A stretch of DNA of 64,000 nucleotides from Thuidium tamariscinum (lineage: Eukaryota; Streptophyta; Bryopsida; Hypnales; Thuidiaceae), in assembly GCA_947034885.2 (NCBI GenBank), contig OX344753.2:28474347-28538346 (forward strand), read 5' to 3'. The first letter of the stretch is position 1. The number at the start of each line of letters is the position of its first letter. The translations under genes and the position numbers were made by a program. This document shows, piece by piece, positions 48,792 to 60,613 of this stretch. The notes beneath the pieces were generated by a model. The model did no database searches. It worked only from the letters and a program-made list of their open reading frames with translations, and was not told where the DNA came from.

Positions 48792-51700
48792 TTATGGTGA
48801 GCTCGAGGGGGAATCGTCGTGCGAGCTCTTGTTCAGCACCGCATGGTTGATTCTATTCGAGAGGTCCTGCCAATCGATGGGCTTGGTTAAATAGCCCGTG
48901 AGTCCCATGGCTCCCAGACTCTCCCTGCCTTGGGTGAGCACATCCGCAGTCAAGGCGAAGATGGGAATGTCAGCCCCGCGGCCTCCCAACGCGCGGATGG
49001 CTTTGGTGGCCGTGAGCCCATCCATCACGGGCATTTGGAGATCCATGAGGATCATGTCGTACTGCCCGGTTTGCACCTTGTCGACCGCGAGCTGCCCATT
49101 GCCTACCAGCTCCACCTGCAAACAAAACACATATTGGGCAGTTGATTGATCGACGAAGAAATTCAGGCGAAGTATCCTACGATGTCCAAAGGAGAGAAAT
49201 CCGTGCTCAAGTACCTCATGGCCATAATGCTTGAGCATCTTCCTGATCAGAAGCTGGTTCACCTTGTTATCTTCCGCAACCAGCACTCGAATCGGCCTCC
49301 CTTTGGCCTTCAAGTTCGAATCCTTCCTCCGATTCTCCGGGAGAGAGCCGGGACTCCCTTCGGGCAAATATTTACAAATGTTGAACACGGGTCTCAGGGG
49401 CACACAAAACACAAACGTACTTCCCACGCCCGCCTCGCTCTCCACCCAGATTCTCCCGCCCATGGCTTCCACCACGCCCTTGCAGATGGCCAGCCCGAGG
49501 CCGGTGCCTCCATACTTGCGGGTGGTGCTGCTGTCGGCTTGTGAGAAGGACTGGAACAGACGACCTTGCTGTTCCTTGCTGAGTCCAATTCCCGTGTCCG
49601 TGACGCGAACCTCAAACCACATCGGCAGCGTGTCTAATCTTTCCTCTAATTCGAGTTCGTTCTCATGGGTATTCACAGAGCCTTCGCCGTCCTCGCCCGG
49701 CGTGTCCAGCCGGCGAGTCTCGCAGTCTATCTCGGAATCCACAGGTCCCATAGCACCATCTACGGCGGCATGGTCACTACTTGGTGGATCACGGGCACCT
49801 TTGATTGCCTCCCCTCCTCCACCTGTGTCCGGTTCCTTGGACAGGCCTGACGCTTCGCTTTGTACCTGGTCATGATCCCTTGCCTGCTCCTGGGAGAGGG
49901 ATATCATCCAACACCAGAAAATGTCAGGCCCAGAAAAAAGATTTAAGAAAATTAAGCACACCCCAAATCAACACTTTTGATGGCATTTGGATATTGAAAA
50001 TAGTCAAATTATTACGTATTCTTGTTGGTGAATGAAGTAGGATTCCAATGCACCAATGACTACACTGTTTGGATACTATATGCAAAAGTTATGAAAGGTC
50101 AATGTTTTATTAGTAGATATTTTAGGCTAGCTCTTTGAACAATAGATAAATATTAATTAAAAAGTTGCACTAATACCAGCTGAAAAACTAAGTTCAGGGG
50201 CAGTTTTAAGTCCTTGACAACTGGTACACAAGTTTATACCTTATCTTTGCCTCGACTTTACGTTATCCAAGATTTCAAAGCATGCTTAACCATTGTATAG
50301 TAATCCAGTAGTGTCGGTTGGCTAAAGTTTATATGGTTAGTGGTTAGATAAGATTGAAAGGATCAAGTACGCTTGGTTATATGATCACTAATTTTATTGA
50401 CTATATTGTTCAAGATATAATTCCAAATGGGTTCTAATTTTATCTCATTAGAATCAACGAAGAACATTGGATGTCTTGGTCAACAAATTAAAAAAATTCG
50501 AAAAGGAAAAGCCCTTTTAAGCTATTTATAAAACTAATCAGATTTGGCCTCTTGTCCATTACAGGTAGAAACTTTCCTGCACCTCATCAGGGGTAACACA
50601 GTTGCCTTCTGCCAAGTCTGCATCCTCAAAACCAGGGGGTCTAGTCATTCCATCCACACGGCTCCAGGTGATGGTTATGCCACCTCGCTCAGTGAACTTG
50701 ATTGCATTGCTCAGCAAGTTCGTGAGCACCTGTGGGCAATTAAATCATACCACGATCACGGAGTTTGGGGATCAGCTTCCAGCTACATAAAGCTCAGTTG
50801 GAGTCTCAAATGACAAAGAGAAAAAGTTATGTTGAAATAATATCTTTCAAAGCCTCAAAATTGTCAGTTACATTCAAGTGCACAGAATTGTAAAAAACTG
50901 CCACTCTCTTAAAATTGTGGATATGAGCACCTAGAAAAGTGCCTCTCTTAAATTTTTGTCATTTAAACTAATCTGAGGATACTTGGTCTCTTGACAGGAA
51001 AAAAAGCTCAGCACAAATTTGATCTAAGAGAGGCACATGATCAATCTACCTGCCGGAGTCGATTAGGATCGCCCCGCACAGCCATCTCATCAGGAGGTGG
51101 CTTGTGTATTGTGAGAGTCAATTTCTTTTCCTGTAGTTTCCCTTGAAACAAGGCCATTACCTGCAACATGTTCACCACACCATTGAATCAGAACATGTCT
51201 GCAGGCCAGCCTTTTTAGTAGTAAGAGGACACTAGCAGTACAACGCAGGAGGCTCAACATGGATGGTAACAGAGTCTGATTTAATGCGTAGAGGCCCCTA
51301 ATGTATTAAAAAAAATGAGGTTAATTCCTCGGAGACCCCATTTATGCAATTTTTTCATAGTTTGATTGAAACCTGAGGAGTAGAGCCTATTACTCCCTAC
51401 AGGTTTATCACAAATCCTACTTACTCCATTGCATAGGATTTGTGATTTACAGTGAACTCTTCAAAGCCCGGATCAAGGGTCTTCATATGCAGGGTTCAAG
51501 CCCAAACGTAGAAACCCTAAAATACGCTAGGTATTCTCCTCGAGGTTTTTCTATGCCGGTTGTCCGAAGTAGCCATAACAACGTGTCTCCACTCACAATC
51601 AATAGGAGACCCAACAAACTAACCTGCTCAAGAAGCTCCCCAATGTGAAAGTCTGCTGTCTCCAGAGCCAATTTGCCGGACTGAATTTTCGAGAAATCCA

Positions 51701-54700
51701 AGATTTCATTCAAGACTTGCATAAGACTTTCTACAGATACTTGCATCACCTTGACATAGCCATGCTGCTCAGGCGTCAGGGATGTCAGCAGAAGTAGGTC
51801 CAGCATCCCCAATACACCTGCCAATAAGGGATGCAAATTATCAGGACGAGAACAGCGGTGGTTGCAATGCAATAACACCAAAAGATTTCATCAAGCTGCG
51901 AGGTTTCATCGAGAAGATGTTTAGATATCATTAGGGTCTACCGAGAACAAATTATTGAAAAAATTTGTAGATTTAAAATTAAATGTGACACGATTTGCAT
52001 TTAATACAAGAGATAGAAATCAGCCACGTGAAAATACAAGTCACTTCTCCCCACAAATTTTATTTTAAAGGAAGTATACAATATTGAGCTCACATAACAA
52101 TTTCACCCACAAGCTCAATTCTTATTGGTGAATGATGCTCATTCTCCCATTCATTCTTTATATAGATATACTTAAAGAAGAAAGTTGAGAGCTGCAATAA
52201 AAGAATACGATGTAAGCATAGATGCACATAAGATGTAGGACCACAGGACAAAGGCTATTATTACGGTACTACCTGTCATTGGGGTTCGAAGTTCATGGCT
52301 CATCATGGCTAGAAATTGAGACTTTGCAACATTTGCTGTCTCCACTGCATCATGAGCGTCCTTCTCCATGGTCACGTCATCAAACAACCATACCCGACCA
52401 ATTGTTGCCACATTGGTGATCGGGTACGACCGCACTCGCAAGACGATTCGGGGATCCTTGAGCTCCCATACCCAATTATGCGGATGATCCGGGCGGTTTA
52501 GCAATTCATTAAAACACCTGTCAGGACCAAAGTAAGTAAGTTTCCAACCTCCGCGATATAAGTCAGACAGTGATGGAATACAACATATTTATCGTTGGAC
52601 CGAAATGACGCAATAAAATTCAACAAAATTAAAATATGATAGGATCCCATAACCAAAATTACCGATATGTGCTGGCCCGATCAATGCTGCGATCAGCCAG
52701 TCTTCTGATGCCACCTGCTACTTGCGCTGGATCGACTTCACCTGCATACAGCAGACCCAATAATTTGGCTGCTGCTTCGTTGATCAGGCAGGGTGCGCTT
52801 TTTTCATCCACAAATACCACTGACTGCGTTTCATTTTGTTAGTGAAAAAGATCTAAAATAACATGGATGCTGAACAGTCAAACACAGTGGAGCAGCCTTA
52901 TAAATGGGAAACACTCGGTGGGTTTCACTCGAACAAGCAGAACTCGTTTTGCTAAATCTTGTTATCAAATTCTCTTAAGAGGTTGGAACTTCAAAACTAA
53001 CGGAGTTGTACACAAATGCAACGAGAGGATCATTAATTACCTGCGGCATCCTTTTCATAATAGCGTCAAACCGACGCCCCATCCGGTCACAACATTGAGC
53101 TCGGACACGATTTGCAAGAAGAAGGGGAAAAGTATGACCGGCATCGGACATCACGTCCTCCGCCACATCGGGCACCTTGGCCGGGTCTAACCACATAGCA
53201 AAGCACAAGCCCTGCATATTTCTGTGTATACGCACAACACAATCCATACACTGATCAGAGGGATCTCACACAGTGCTTACTACCAATTTATGCTCTTAAG
53301 GAGTTCAGTTATGAACGTGCGTGTTCCTATAGCATGGAACTAGTGTCATGCTTTAAGTCCTGTGCAACTGAGGCCAGGAAATTAATGACAGAGTGACTCA
53401 TCTCATAATTTTGGTAAGTATGGATCTGCCCGCCAAGACCTGAGTAAAACCCAACCCTATAATCTCTATTAACTGACGTGCATCTCACACCTAGTTATAA
53501 CAACTTTGTGGGCAATGGCAATTTGCTAAAATGGCAAAATGGAAAGAGATGGACACTTTTGGGGCAAGCTATGCATTAGAACTAACAGGGGTCCAAGGCA
53601 TCCCTAAGACATCGTTACCCAAGTACTTTTCTCTATCAACTCCGCAGGAAGTAAAACAATAAGAATGAGTACAAATGTCACAAAAATCAAATAATATTTC
53701 CTTCATAAATATCATCTTGTCATGAAAAGTACGAGAAAAAAATGATCCAAAAAAAAAATCTGAAGGACCAGCAGAACCACAAAAATCAGGGGCGGGAACT
53801 TACTCTTCGGCAATAAATTTCGTTGCTAAATACCGTTTTGGTCGAGATCCCAAGGCTGCCGTGACCACGCTCGGCAGCAACAAACCCTGCGTGTCCACAA
53901 CCTGCCAACCCCAGACTAGGTTTTGTCATTCACTAAACGGGTTTCAAGATCAATTTAAGCAAACTGATATAAAAAGCCCAAAAGTACTCTCCTAGCATCA
54001 ATTTCAAGATTGATTTCCTTCTCATACATAGCACTTTAAACTCCAAAGGTTTCCTCTCTTATGCCTTCCATACACCCTACCGGGAATCCTTCTTAATTCT
54101 TTAGGAGGCATTTTAATTAAAGTGATGGAGAGCATGGAGAGCATAGAGAATAGAGGAACTTCTTCACACCCATTCTTCACCTCAAGAGGAGAAGGAAAAA
54201 CCTCTTAATCTTCAGAGAATGGGCCCTTCACAATTCAAGGAGGGAGTGGCACATCCTCATTTTTTAAAGGTTGAGAACAGGGAGAAGAAGGTGTGACAAT
54301 CCCTAATAGGAGAAGGAGAAGAAAATCTCAGTCTTCACAGAAAGGGTCCTCCTCAATTCAAGGAGAGAGTGTCGTGTCCTCAAATCTCTGAAGATTGAAA
54401 ATGGGGAGAAGAAGGTGTGACAATCCCTAATAGGAGAAGAAGAAGAAAATCTCAGTCTTCACAGAAAGGGTCCTCCTCAATTCAAGGAGAGAGTGTCGTG
54501 TCCTCAAATCTCTGAAGATTGAAAATGGGGAGAAGAAGGTGTGACAACCCCTAATAGTTGCAACATATAAATGCACAAGAAGTTCAGCAACAGTAACCGC
54601 ACTCAATAGCAAAAGAGGCCAACTATTTCAAAGACTCAACATGTGAAGCCTTCCTTCCATTACCTCGCAAGTGTTCTTTGCCAGCAAACCCTTGGACAGG

Positions 54701-55902
54701 CGGAGCGAGACCTTGATCAAGTCCTTGGGAACGCAAAGCACAGTCTCCAAGAGGCCATGGGGGCTCTGCAGCAAGCCAGCCACAATAAGGTCGCACTGCA
54801 AACCCACGGCCGTCATCTGCAATACCGAATGCGGCAAGTCCAGAAAATCCTCCTTTCCCGATTTCTCCGAATTCGTCGTTTGTGCAGACGCCGAGGAAGT
54901 GGCGCCAGGACTCATGCCCAGCACCGAAGCTGCAGCGCCACCACCCACGCCTGCAACCATTCAATTCTTGAGCTACATAACACCACATTTTAACAACTAC
55001 AAGCCTACTAGAAGAAAGAAAATGGGATTCTATGGCTAGAATTCATAGCAAATTTGTTCAAATTCTGATGTAAATTGCATTGTGGGATACTAAAATACCA
55101 AAAACATCCTGCACAATTCGCCAAGAGTTTGTATAGGAAGGATGCCAATGACCAAACAAATTTCATTTCCTGGACGGTACACCGAGCATAGTTCAATTCA
55201 ATTGCAAATTCTCGGAAGTGCAAGGCGACCGGTCAGCACTTGGTGAATGGGATGCGTATGCCAGCCTTCACCAAATGAATGTTTGAAGCCACCCTGCCAG
55301 CGACAGCTGAAAAGGAATGGGTTCACACCTGGCTTATACGTCGAGCTGGAGCCGCCTGCCACCCCAGGAGGATCAGCCCTGGCAGGCCCGATTCCCAAGC
55401 CATCAGCCTGACCAGTCGAGAGCTCAGACACGTTCATGCTACTCGACTCCACGCTGCCATCGTTCCAGAGCTTGCGCTTCTTGGTGACGGAATCATGAGC
55501 TTCTAGTTTCACATCGGCCGCTTTCGGAGTTATATTCAAATGGGGCATGAGGCTCCGCTCATGGAGTTTGCGTTTTGCGTTTGGTGTACCCTCTGATTCG
55601 GTTGGCAACGAACATGAAGCAAGTGCCGGCCCTGCAACAAGAATTGGATCGTCTGTCAAGAGAGCAGAATTCTCGCAGCCTGCCTGGCTCCCCTCGTTCC
55701 GCTTGAGCTTCTTGTTGGGTGTGGACGAGGCACCGGTTGAATCCGCCATCGTGGAGTTCGTGTCGGACACAACCGAGCTTGCAGAAAAGGTCGACGGACC
55801 ACAGGTACCAACCGAATTCAACTCCATTGAAACTGAAAAGTTTGAGCTCTTCGAGAGACTTGAAGAGTCTAGGGTTTTACGCCATATTGGAATAGGAAAC
55901 AC
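48792..55902 (-). CDS. Hybrid histidine kinase with PAS-like sensor and receiver
   Basis: Eleven exons, listed 5' to 3' on the minus strand: 55902-55329, 54950-54664, 53901-53804, 53221-53041, 52823-52663, 52517-52273, 51817-51624, 51160-51050, 50729-50583, 49889-49215, 49115-48792; ~998 aa. The first ~200 residues are Ser-rich with two basic clusters ([15 protein letters not shown]), possible nuclear signals. Then come a GAF/PAS-like region (~215-380) and a PAS-like domain (~381-490). The kinase has H box SHELRTP (His508), N box [10 protein letters not shown]1 DTGIGL and G2 GGTGLGLAI. The receiver has AEDN, Asp916 in LMDLQMP and Lys969 in LTKP. All phosphorelay residues are present. No transmembrane segment, so it is likely soluble. 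Unlike cytokinin (CHASE) or ethylene receptors, it resembles the PAS-histidine kinases (PHK) reported from moss and liverwort; this is inference. A ~130-residue acidic linker interrupts the ATPase domain between N and G1 boxes. The exon 9-10 junction is uncertain; 50563/49878 is an alternative. Confidence 0.88.
54167..54550. repeat. 124-bp minisatellite in an intron of the histidine kinase
   Basis: Two nearly identical 124-bp units (54291-54414 and 54415-54538; I saw a single difference, ggagaag versus gaagaag) follow a degenerate unit (~54167-54290), then a partial unit starts. Each begins gtgtgacaatccctaatagg. It lies in the intron between exons 2 and 3. Confidence 0.9.
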
Positions 55903-55973
55903 TAACCTAATCGTTTATCCATGCTAACTGCTGGGAAAGGAGCCCATTTACAAGAAGAAGAAAAATTGGGAAA

Positions 55974-56280
55974 GCAAGTGCCGGCCCTGCAACAAGAATT
56001 GGATCGTCTGTCAAGAGAGCAGAATTCTCGCAGCCTGCCTGGCTCCCCTCGTTCCGTTTGAGCTTCTTGTTGGGTATGGACGAGGCACCGGTTGAATCCG
56101 CCATTGTGGAGTTCGTGTCGGGCACAACCGAGCTTGCAGAAAAGGTCGACGGACCACTGGTACTAACTGAATTCAACTCCATTGAAACCGGGTAGTTTGA
56201 GCTCTTCGGGAGATTTGAGGAGTCTAGGGTTTTGCGTCCTGCTGGAATAAGAAACACTAAGGAAAATCCCGATGCTAACT
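55974..56280 (-). pseudogene. Partial tandem duplicate of histidine kinase exon 1 and 5' flank
   Basis: This stretch repeats 55619-55929 at an offset of 355 bp with few substitutions. It carries the same start (MF-IP--RKTLDSS at 56257) and the next ~95 codons to GPALA, then runs into unrelated sequence and stops at 55907. It lacks the rest of exon 1 and its donor site. The only sequence between the two copies is ~45 bp, so the promoter of the intact gene may lie in or beyond this duplicate. It could serve as an alternative leader, but as a protein it is a truncated copy. Confidence 0.85.
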
Positions 56281-58134
56281 AAGGAAAATTGAACACTAGT
56301 TGTTCAGGGACACCTAAAAAAAAAACCTAAATCCAAGTGCAAGTGAACCCAAAGAAGACATGTGAGGTCTTAAAGGAGATAAGTGTGGTTCCAAGAAGTT
56401 GTCACTCTTTCAAGACATGGCCAATCACACACATGAGGTTCAAAGTTAAAGTTTGTCACCTTTAGGTTTTTTTTGTGTCCACTTTGGTGTTAACCTAGTG
56501 TTTATAGTAGGCATCTACACAATTGTTTTCAAAAATTTATATTATATTCATATAAGCTTAGAAAAGTATGAACTTGATCTTTTGGGTTTTCTAAATCATC
56601 TCCTTAAAAATGCACATAATCTCTCACCCTATGCACTGTCAAGACAAAGAGATCCAAGGTAAGTGTCCATTTTAGGTGCTTCTATATAACTGAGAAAGAA
56701 GACCATTTACACGAAATAAATTGGTTTAAGATTAGTATTTAGAATTGGTATACATATTACACTCAAGTGGAAAGATTAACTTTGACATGCCTAATATAAA
56801 CTTTGACTTTAACAATTTTGGTTTGAATGTTGTTGCCGAAGTCATCTCTCAAATTGCAAATCTTGTAGAGAAGGTACGATTTTAAAGTTGAAACAATAGC
56901 ATTAGGAGGCAAGTGACCATCAATTGGCAAGATTTCCACCATAGTCAGACCCTTGAGTGTATGGTACAGGTGTATTGTACCAAAAACTAGGATGGCCAAA
57001 TCCTTAGTACTTTGGAGAATGAGGCAAGGAAGTAGGACCTAAAATGAAGTATTGCATGGTGAGAAAATCAACACTAAAATTGCCACAAGCTGCAAGGCTT
57101 TTGTTTTCAATGCAAGAATTGTAATATTGGAACCAATTCAAGCCTACGTAATATGGAAAATAAGGAGATGTGGGAGAGGTTTTAAAGTAACACACTAGTT
57201 GAAAATCTGTCCGAATCTGTTGTTTGGGTTAAATTGATGATCAGCAAATTTCTATTGATTAACAAAAAATTGTTGATCATCAACGCTACCAAAACAATAA
57301 TATCAAGCAGACTTTCTACCATACGCATGTCACTTGTGAAAATTGTCTTGGCCAAGTTTAAGGCAATGCCCAAAAAGATTTTAAAAAGTGTCTTAAAAAA
57401 TTCTTGCATGACCATTGAGTCCATGTCCGCAACTAATGCCAAAAGTGCAAAACCTAAAATTCATGCTTTGAAATTGTGTTATATAGTATGAAACAATGGA
57501 TTGTGATCCTCTTAGTCAAGGCCCCTAAGTTAATCAATAGCATTGAAATGCCTATACAAATTCAAGTAGACGATGCTAAAAAAACATTAGAGGACTCATC
57601 TTGTGCCCTACGCAATTGCCAACTCATCTATTCATACACTTAATTGACTTGGCAGCAAGTGGTGAAATTAGTATAATACATGTATTGTCTAAATGTCTAT
57701 GACCACAACTATCTCAATGAAAATAGGGTGGTTCACCAAAAGCAACTAAATAGTTGTCTATTAAACACCTCTAGCTATAAAACTACATATGAAATTCATT
57801 CATAGTGATAAAAATTCAATGATGCTAGTTTGTGAGCCTAAAAACATGAGCTTGAGAGTTGTGAGTGTAAGTCTTATGAGCCCAAAGCATTAACCAAAAA
57901 AAACTTTGATTTTTTAGGCCAAAAGAAACAAAAGTGAAGTCATTTTAAAAAATTCTATTTATAGTAGAATTTCAGTCCTATGACCATGGACCTATGACCG
58001 TAGAAGTGTAGTTAACATATTTTAAATTTTCAAATTCTACTATCTCCAAAGGGCCTCTCAATACCTTTTAAAAAGATTTGAAATTTTGAATTTTTTTCTT
58101 AGGTTCAAAATCCAGAATCCAACAAGGGTTTTTT
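56281..58134. other. AT-rich intergenic DNA, no gene recognised
   Basis: Contains overlapping open frames on both strands at 57182-57491 and a small inverted repeat (tgatgatcagcaa ... ttgttgatcatcaa, ~57236-57283). No family could be recognised. Likely transposon debris. Confidence 0.4.
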
Positions 58135-58135
58135 A

Positions 58136-58215
58136 GGGTGATGGAGTTGCCAAAAAAAATTTAATTAAAAAAAATTATTTCTTTCTTTCTCTTTCTTTCT
58201 TTCTTTCTTTCTTTC

Positions 58216-58258
<43 letters not shown>

Positions 58259-58288
58259 CTTTCTTTCTTTCCATGACTCCATCACCCT
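58136..58288. repeat. Short inverted-repeat element enclosing a (TTTC)n tract
   Basis: GGGTGATGGAGT at 58136 is the inverted repeat of ACTCCATCACCC at 58277-58288. The interior is mainly the TTTC microsatellite. A further direct copy, ggtgatggagttgcaaaaaaa, occurs at ~58673. Confidence 0.6.
58178..58271 (+). repeat. (TTTC)n microsatellite
   Basis: About 94 bp of TTTC/CTTT repeats with a few TCTC interruptions. Confidence 0.95.
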
Positions 58289-58351
58289 CCAATTGATCTC
58301 TCAGTACTGAGGAAAGAATGTGAAGGGTGACAAAGTCACAAAAAAAGTGAA

Positions 58352-58574
58352 CTACACTAATGATGATAAATAGTGTTATCCATACTAACTCCTTTAGAAA
58401 TGCTATAAGTTTTTACTCTTCCTAAATATTTTTACGAAGTGCATAAATCCTAGTACTATTCTAAGTGGGAAAACTCCACACCCATAGTTGGTAAAAAAAT
58501 TCATCAAGAGTAAAAGCTTATGGCTTTTTAAAATAAATTAGTGTAGGTAACACTATTTATCATCATTAGTGTAG
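58352..58574. mobile_element. 223-bp foldback MITE
   Basis: The ends are long inverted repeats of ~70 bp beginning CTACACTAATGATGATAAAT. The first ~27 bp are perfect and the rest imperfect, down to ttttactctt / aagagtaaaa. No ORF. Target duplication not resolved. Confidence 0.8.
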
Positions 58575-59491
58575 TGATATAGTCACCAAAAAAAAATGAA
58601 AAAGAAAGTTTTGAGAGCTCCAAAGCCCTCTTCTTCTAAAATCCCTCTTGATATTGAGAGGGATTTTGGAAGGTGATGGAGTTGCAAAAAAAATTTGAAA
58701 AATAGAAAAAGTATTGAAAAAATATTGAAATTTTTTTTGAAAAAAAGAGTTTTGAAAGTCACAAATTTCAAATCCCACAAGAGGGTTACTAGTTATAAAA
58801 ATCCTAAATTCTTCAAGCACAATAATATGTACACATCCTAAAAATCACTAAAAATTTCACCAAAAATTCTAGGCTCACAGGCTCAGGCTCATACTCGCAA
58901 GCTCACAAAATAGCGCCCCCCTACATGGCCTCCCCTCCTTTCACTTTGCACCCCCTTCCTTCATTCTTATTTAGGTCATACATTACCATGTTGTTGGAAT
59001 TTTTTGTAGTTTGTCAAAAATCTTTGTGATTTTGCAATTTGAAGCGTTTTGCCACCATTTTAAGTCTTGTGTGTGTTTTTGGAGCTTTAGTTTCCAAAGA
59101 ATGAGGGGGTCCCTTTGGGGCTAGCTTGTTTGCCATTGTGTTTTGAGTCTTGATTATTAACCATTTGAACTATTTTCTTTCCATTTTGAGCCCGTGCTCA
59201 CTAAACATTTTTATCCAAGCTCCTTGTGTGGGATATCACAATTTTGTTGTAGAACATCCCCTAGAGCCTTGACATTCAAAAATCTTGATTTAAGTGTGTA
59301 TGTTTTGTTAATCAGAGACACTTGGGTTGAATCCAAGCTTTCAAAGTCCCATACTAACCAGGCATTTAATTTTCAGAATCTGACATTCCAAAGTGAAGTG
59401 TCCCAAAAATTGGTGAGAGAGAACTCAAGGCTGATTTTATAAAAGTCAGATTTTCCAAAGGGAGGGACAAGCCAGTGAGACCACCCGCAAA
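58575..59491. other. Intergenic DNA, no gene recognised
   Basis: AT-rich. The 59194-59442 ORF has no recognisable motif. Sequence after 59200 is slightly less AT-rich. Confidence 0.4.
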
Positions 59492-59719
59492 CAGTGTTGT
59501 TTTTTTCATTTCTTGTGAAGTGTCAAAGTGGTGATACTTCATTTTATATATCATCCTATTTTCATCCATTATTTGGTGATTTCATTCAATAGTTTTAAGA
59601 AATTTGAAATTTATTAGCGATTTCATCCAAAATTTTACTGTTTATTTTCTATAGACGTGGTGCTAGGCAAAAAAATTTGGTGCAATTTTGCTCCAAATTA
59701 CCGGAAAAAAAAAACACTG
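59492..59719 (+). mobile_element. hAT-type MITE, copy 1
   Basis: Starts CAGTGTTGTTTTTTTC and ends GGAAAAAAAAAACACTG, giving 228 bp. The 8-bp flanks are CCCGCAAA and CCCCCAAA (7 of 8 identical), the 8-bp target duplication expected of hAT elements. Its interior is the reverse complement of 60614-60912. Confidence 0.85.
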
Positions 59720-59747
59720 CCCCCAAAGGACTGGTTTTAAAGCTGTC

Positions 59748-59847
59748 TCGTGATTTCATCCAAATTTTTTGACATTTTTTGTAGTGTTTTTAGCTAGATT
59801 ATTTTTCTGGTGCAATCTAGCACTAAAAAGCCAAAAAAAAAGCCCTG
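59748..59847 (+). mobile_element. hAT-type MITE, truncated copy 3
   Basis: Resembles the right half of copy 1 in the same orientation: gatttcatccaaa-tttt, then ctggtgcaat-t-gc-c, then ccaaaaaaaaagccctg. The left half is missing. Confidence 0.55.
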
Positions 59848-59991
59848 CTTTGAATCCATCAAGGCCAGTTGTTTGGAAGTCAACTCAGTTGAGACTCACA
59901 AGTGCAGGGGGGGGTCCAAGGCATGCTATGAGTTTTGGAGCTCCTGCTGAACTAATTACAACAAAATCTAAACAATTCACGTTCTGTCTAA

Positions 59992-60421
59992 GAGCATCCC
60001 CATGGCTAGACCCGCCAAGAGTCTAGGCCAAACCGTGGATGGTGGGTTCATAAGATGAGGCCGGGGCATGTCGTGGAAGGGAGCCCCACCGCAAGAGCGG
60101 GGAAGACACATGCACAAGGAGACGGACGCGCCTTCCAAGAGAACTGAAGAAGCCATGTATTTCTGCAACCAATGAGAGATTTGAGGTGGGGTCACGGTTG
60201 CTTGTTTTTCTCCAATTAATCTCATCAATGTGCCTCAAAATGAGCGCCAAGGCACATGCCGCGCCAGGCATTTCCCTCTCCATTTCACCGCCCCCAGCCT
60301 AAATCTAGGCGTGCCCGGACACTAAGCGAGCCAAATTATGCACACCATGGGGAAGTGTCAGCCACCCGGCCCGACCAAATACCCAGTTTGTGCCTTTGGC
60401 CGGACAGCCGTGGGGATGCTC
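59992..60421. mobile_element. PIF/Harbinger (Tourist)-type MITE
   Basis: Left end GAGCATCCCCATGGCT; the right end, reverse complemented, is GAGCATCCCCACGGCT. It is flanked by TAA on both sides (59989-59991, 60422-60424), the 3-bp duplication typical of this superfamily. It is 430 bp and conspicuously GC-richer than its surroundings, suggesting recent arrival or conserved composition. Open frames inside on both strands are not credible genes. Confidence 0.85.
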
Positions 60422-60613
60422 TAAGTTTTTAATCATATGTACTACAAGATTGAAGTTTGCAATTAAGGTAGGACCACCCATTCCCAACCAAGGACTCTTA
60501 CCTAACCTCTAGACTGCAGTTATTATCAACCAAGACTGGAATATATTTTCAACCAAAGCATCCCAATAAGATCATGACACATGTCTTGAAGTAGTGAGCA
60601 AGGAAGTTGGAAG

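Noticed and set aside
49310-49330. ttcgaatcc as a tRNA T-loop
   Set aside because: It lies inside the histidine kinase coding exon and no acceptor or anticodon stem surrounds it.
49231-49875. 214-codon plus-strand open frame
   Set aside because: It lies exactly antisense to the histidine kinase exon that encodes recognisable ATPase and receiver motifs; a GC-rich shadow frame.
57182-57491. Overlapping open frames on both strands
   Set aside because: Low-complexity Ile/Leu/Lys composition and no recognisable domain.
58178-58271. CRISPR-like or other repeat array
   Set aside because: Simple tetranucleotide microsatellite without spacers, in a eukaryotic context.
59977-60283. Minus-strand ORFs of 83-86 codons
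   Set aside because: They fall wholly within the GC-rich Harbinger-type MITE, whose ends and TAA duplications explain the sequence.
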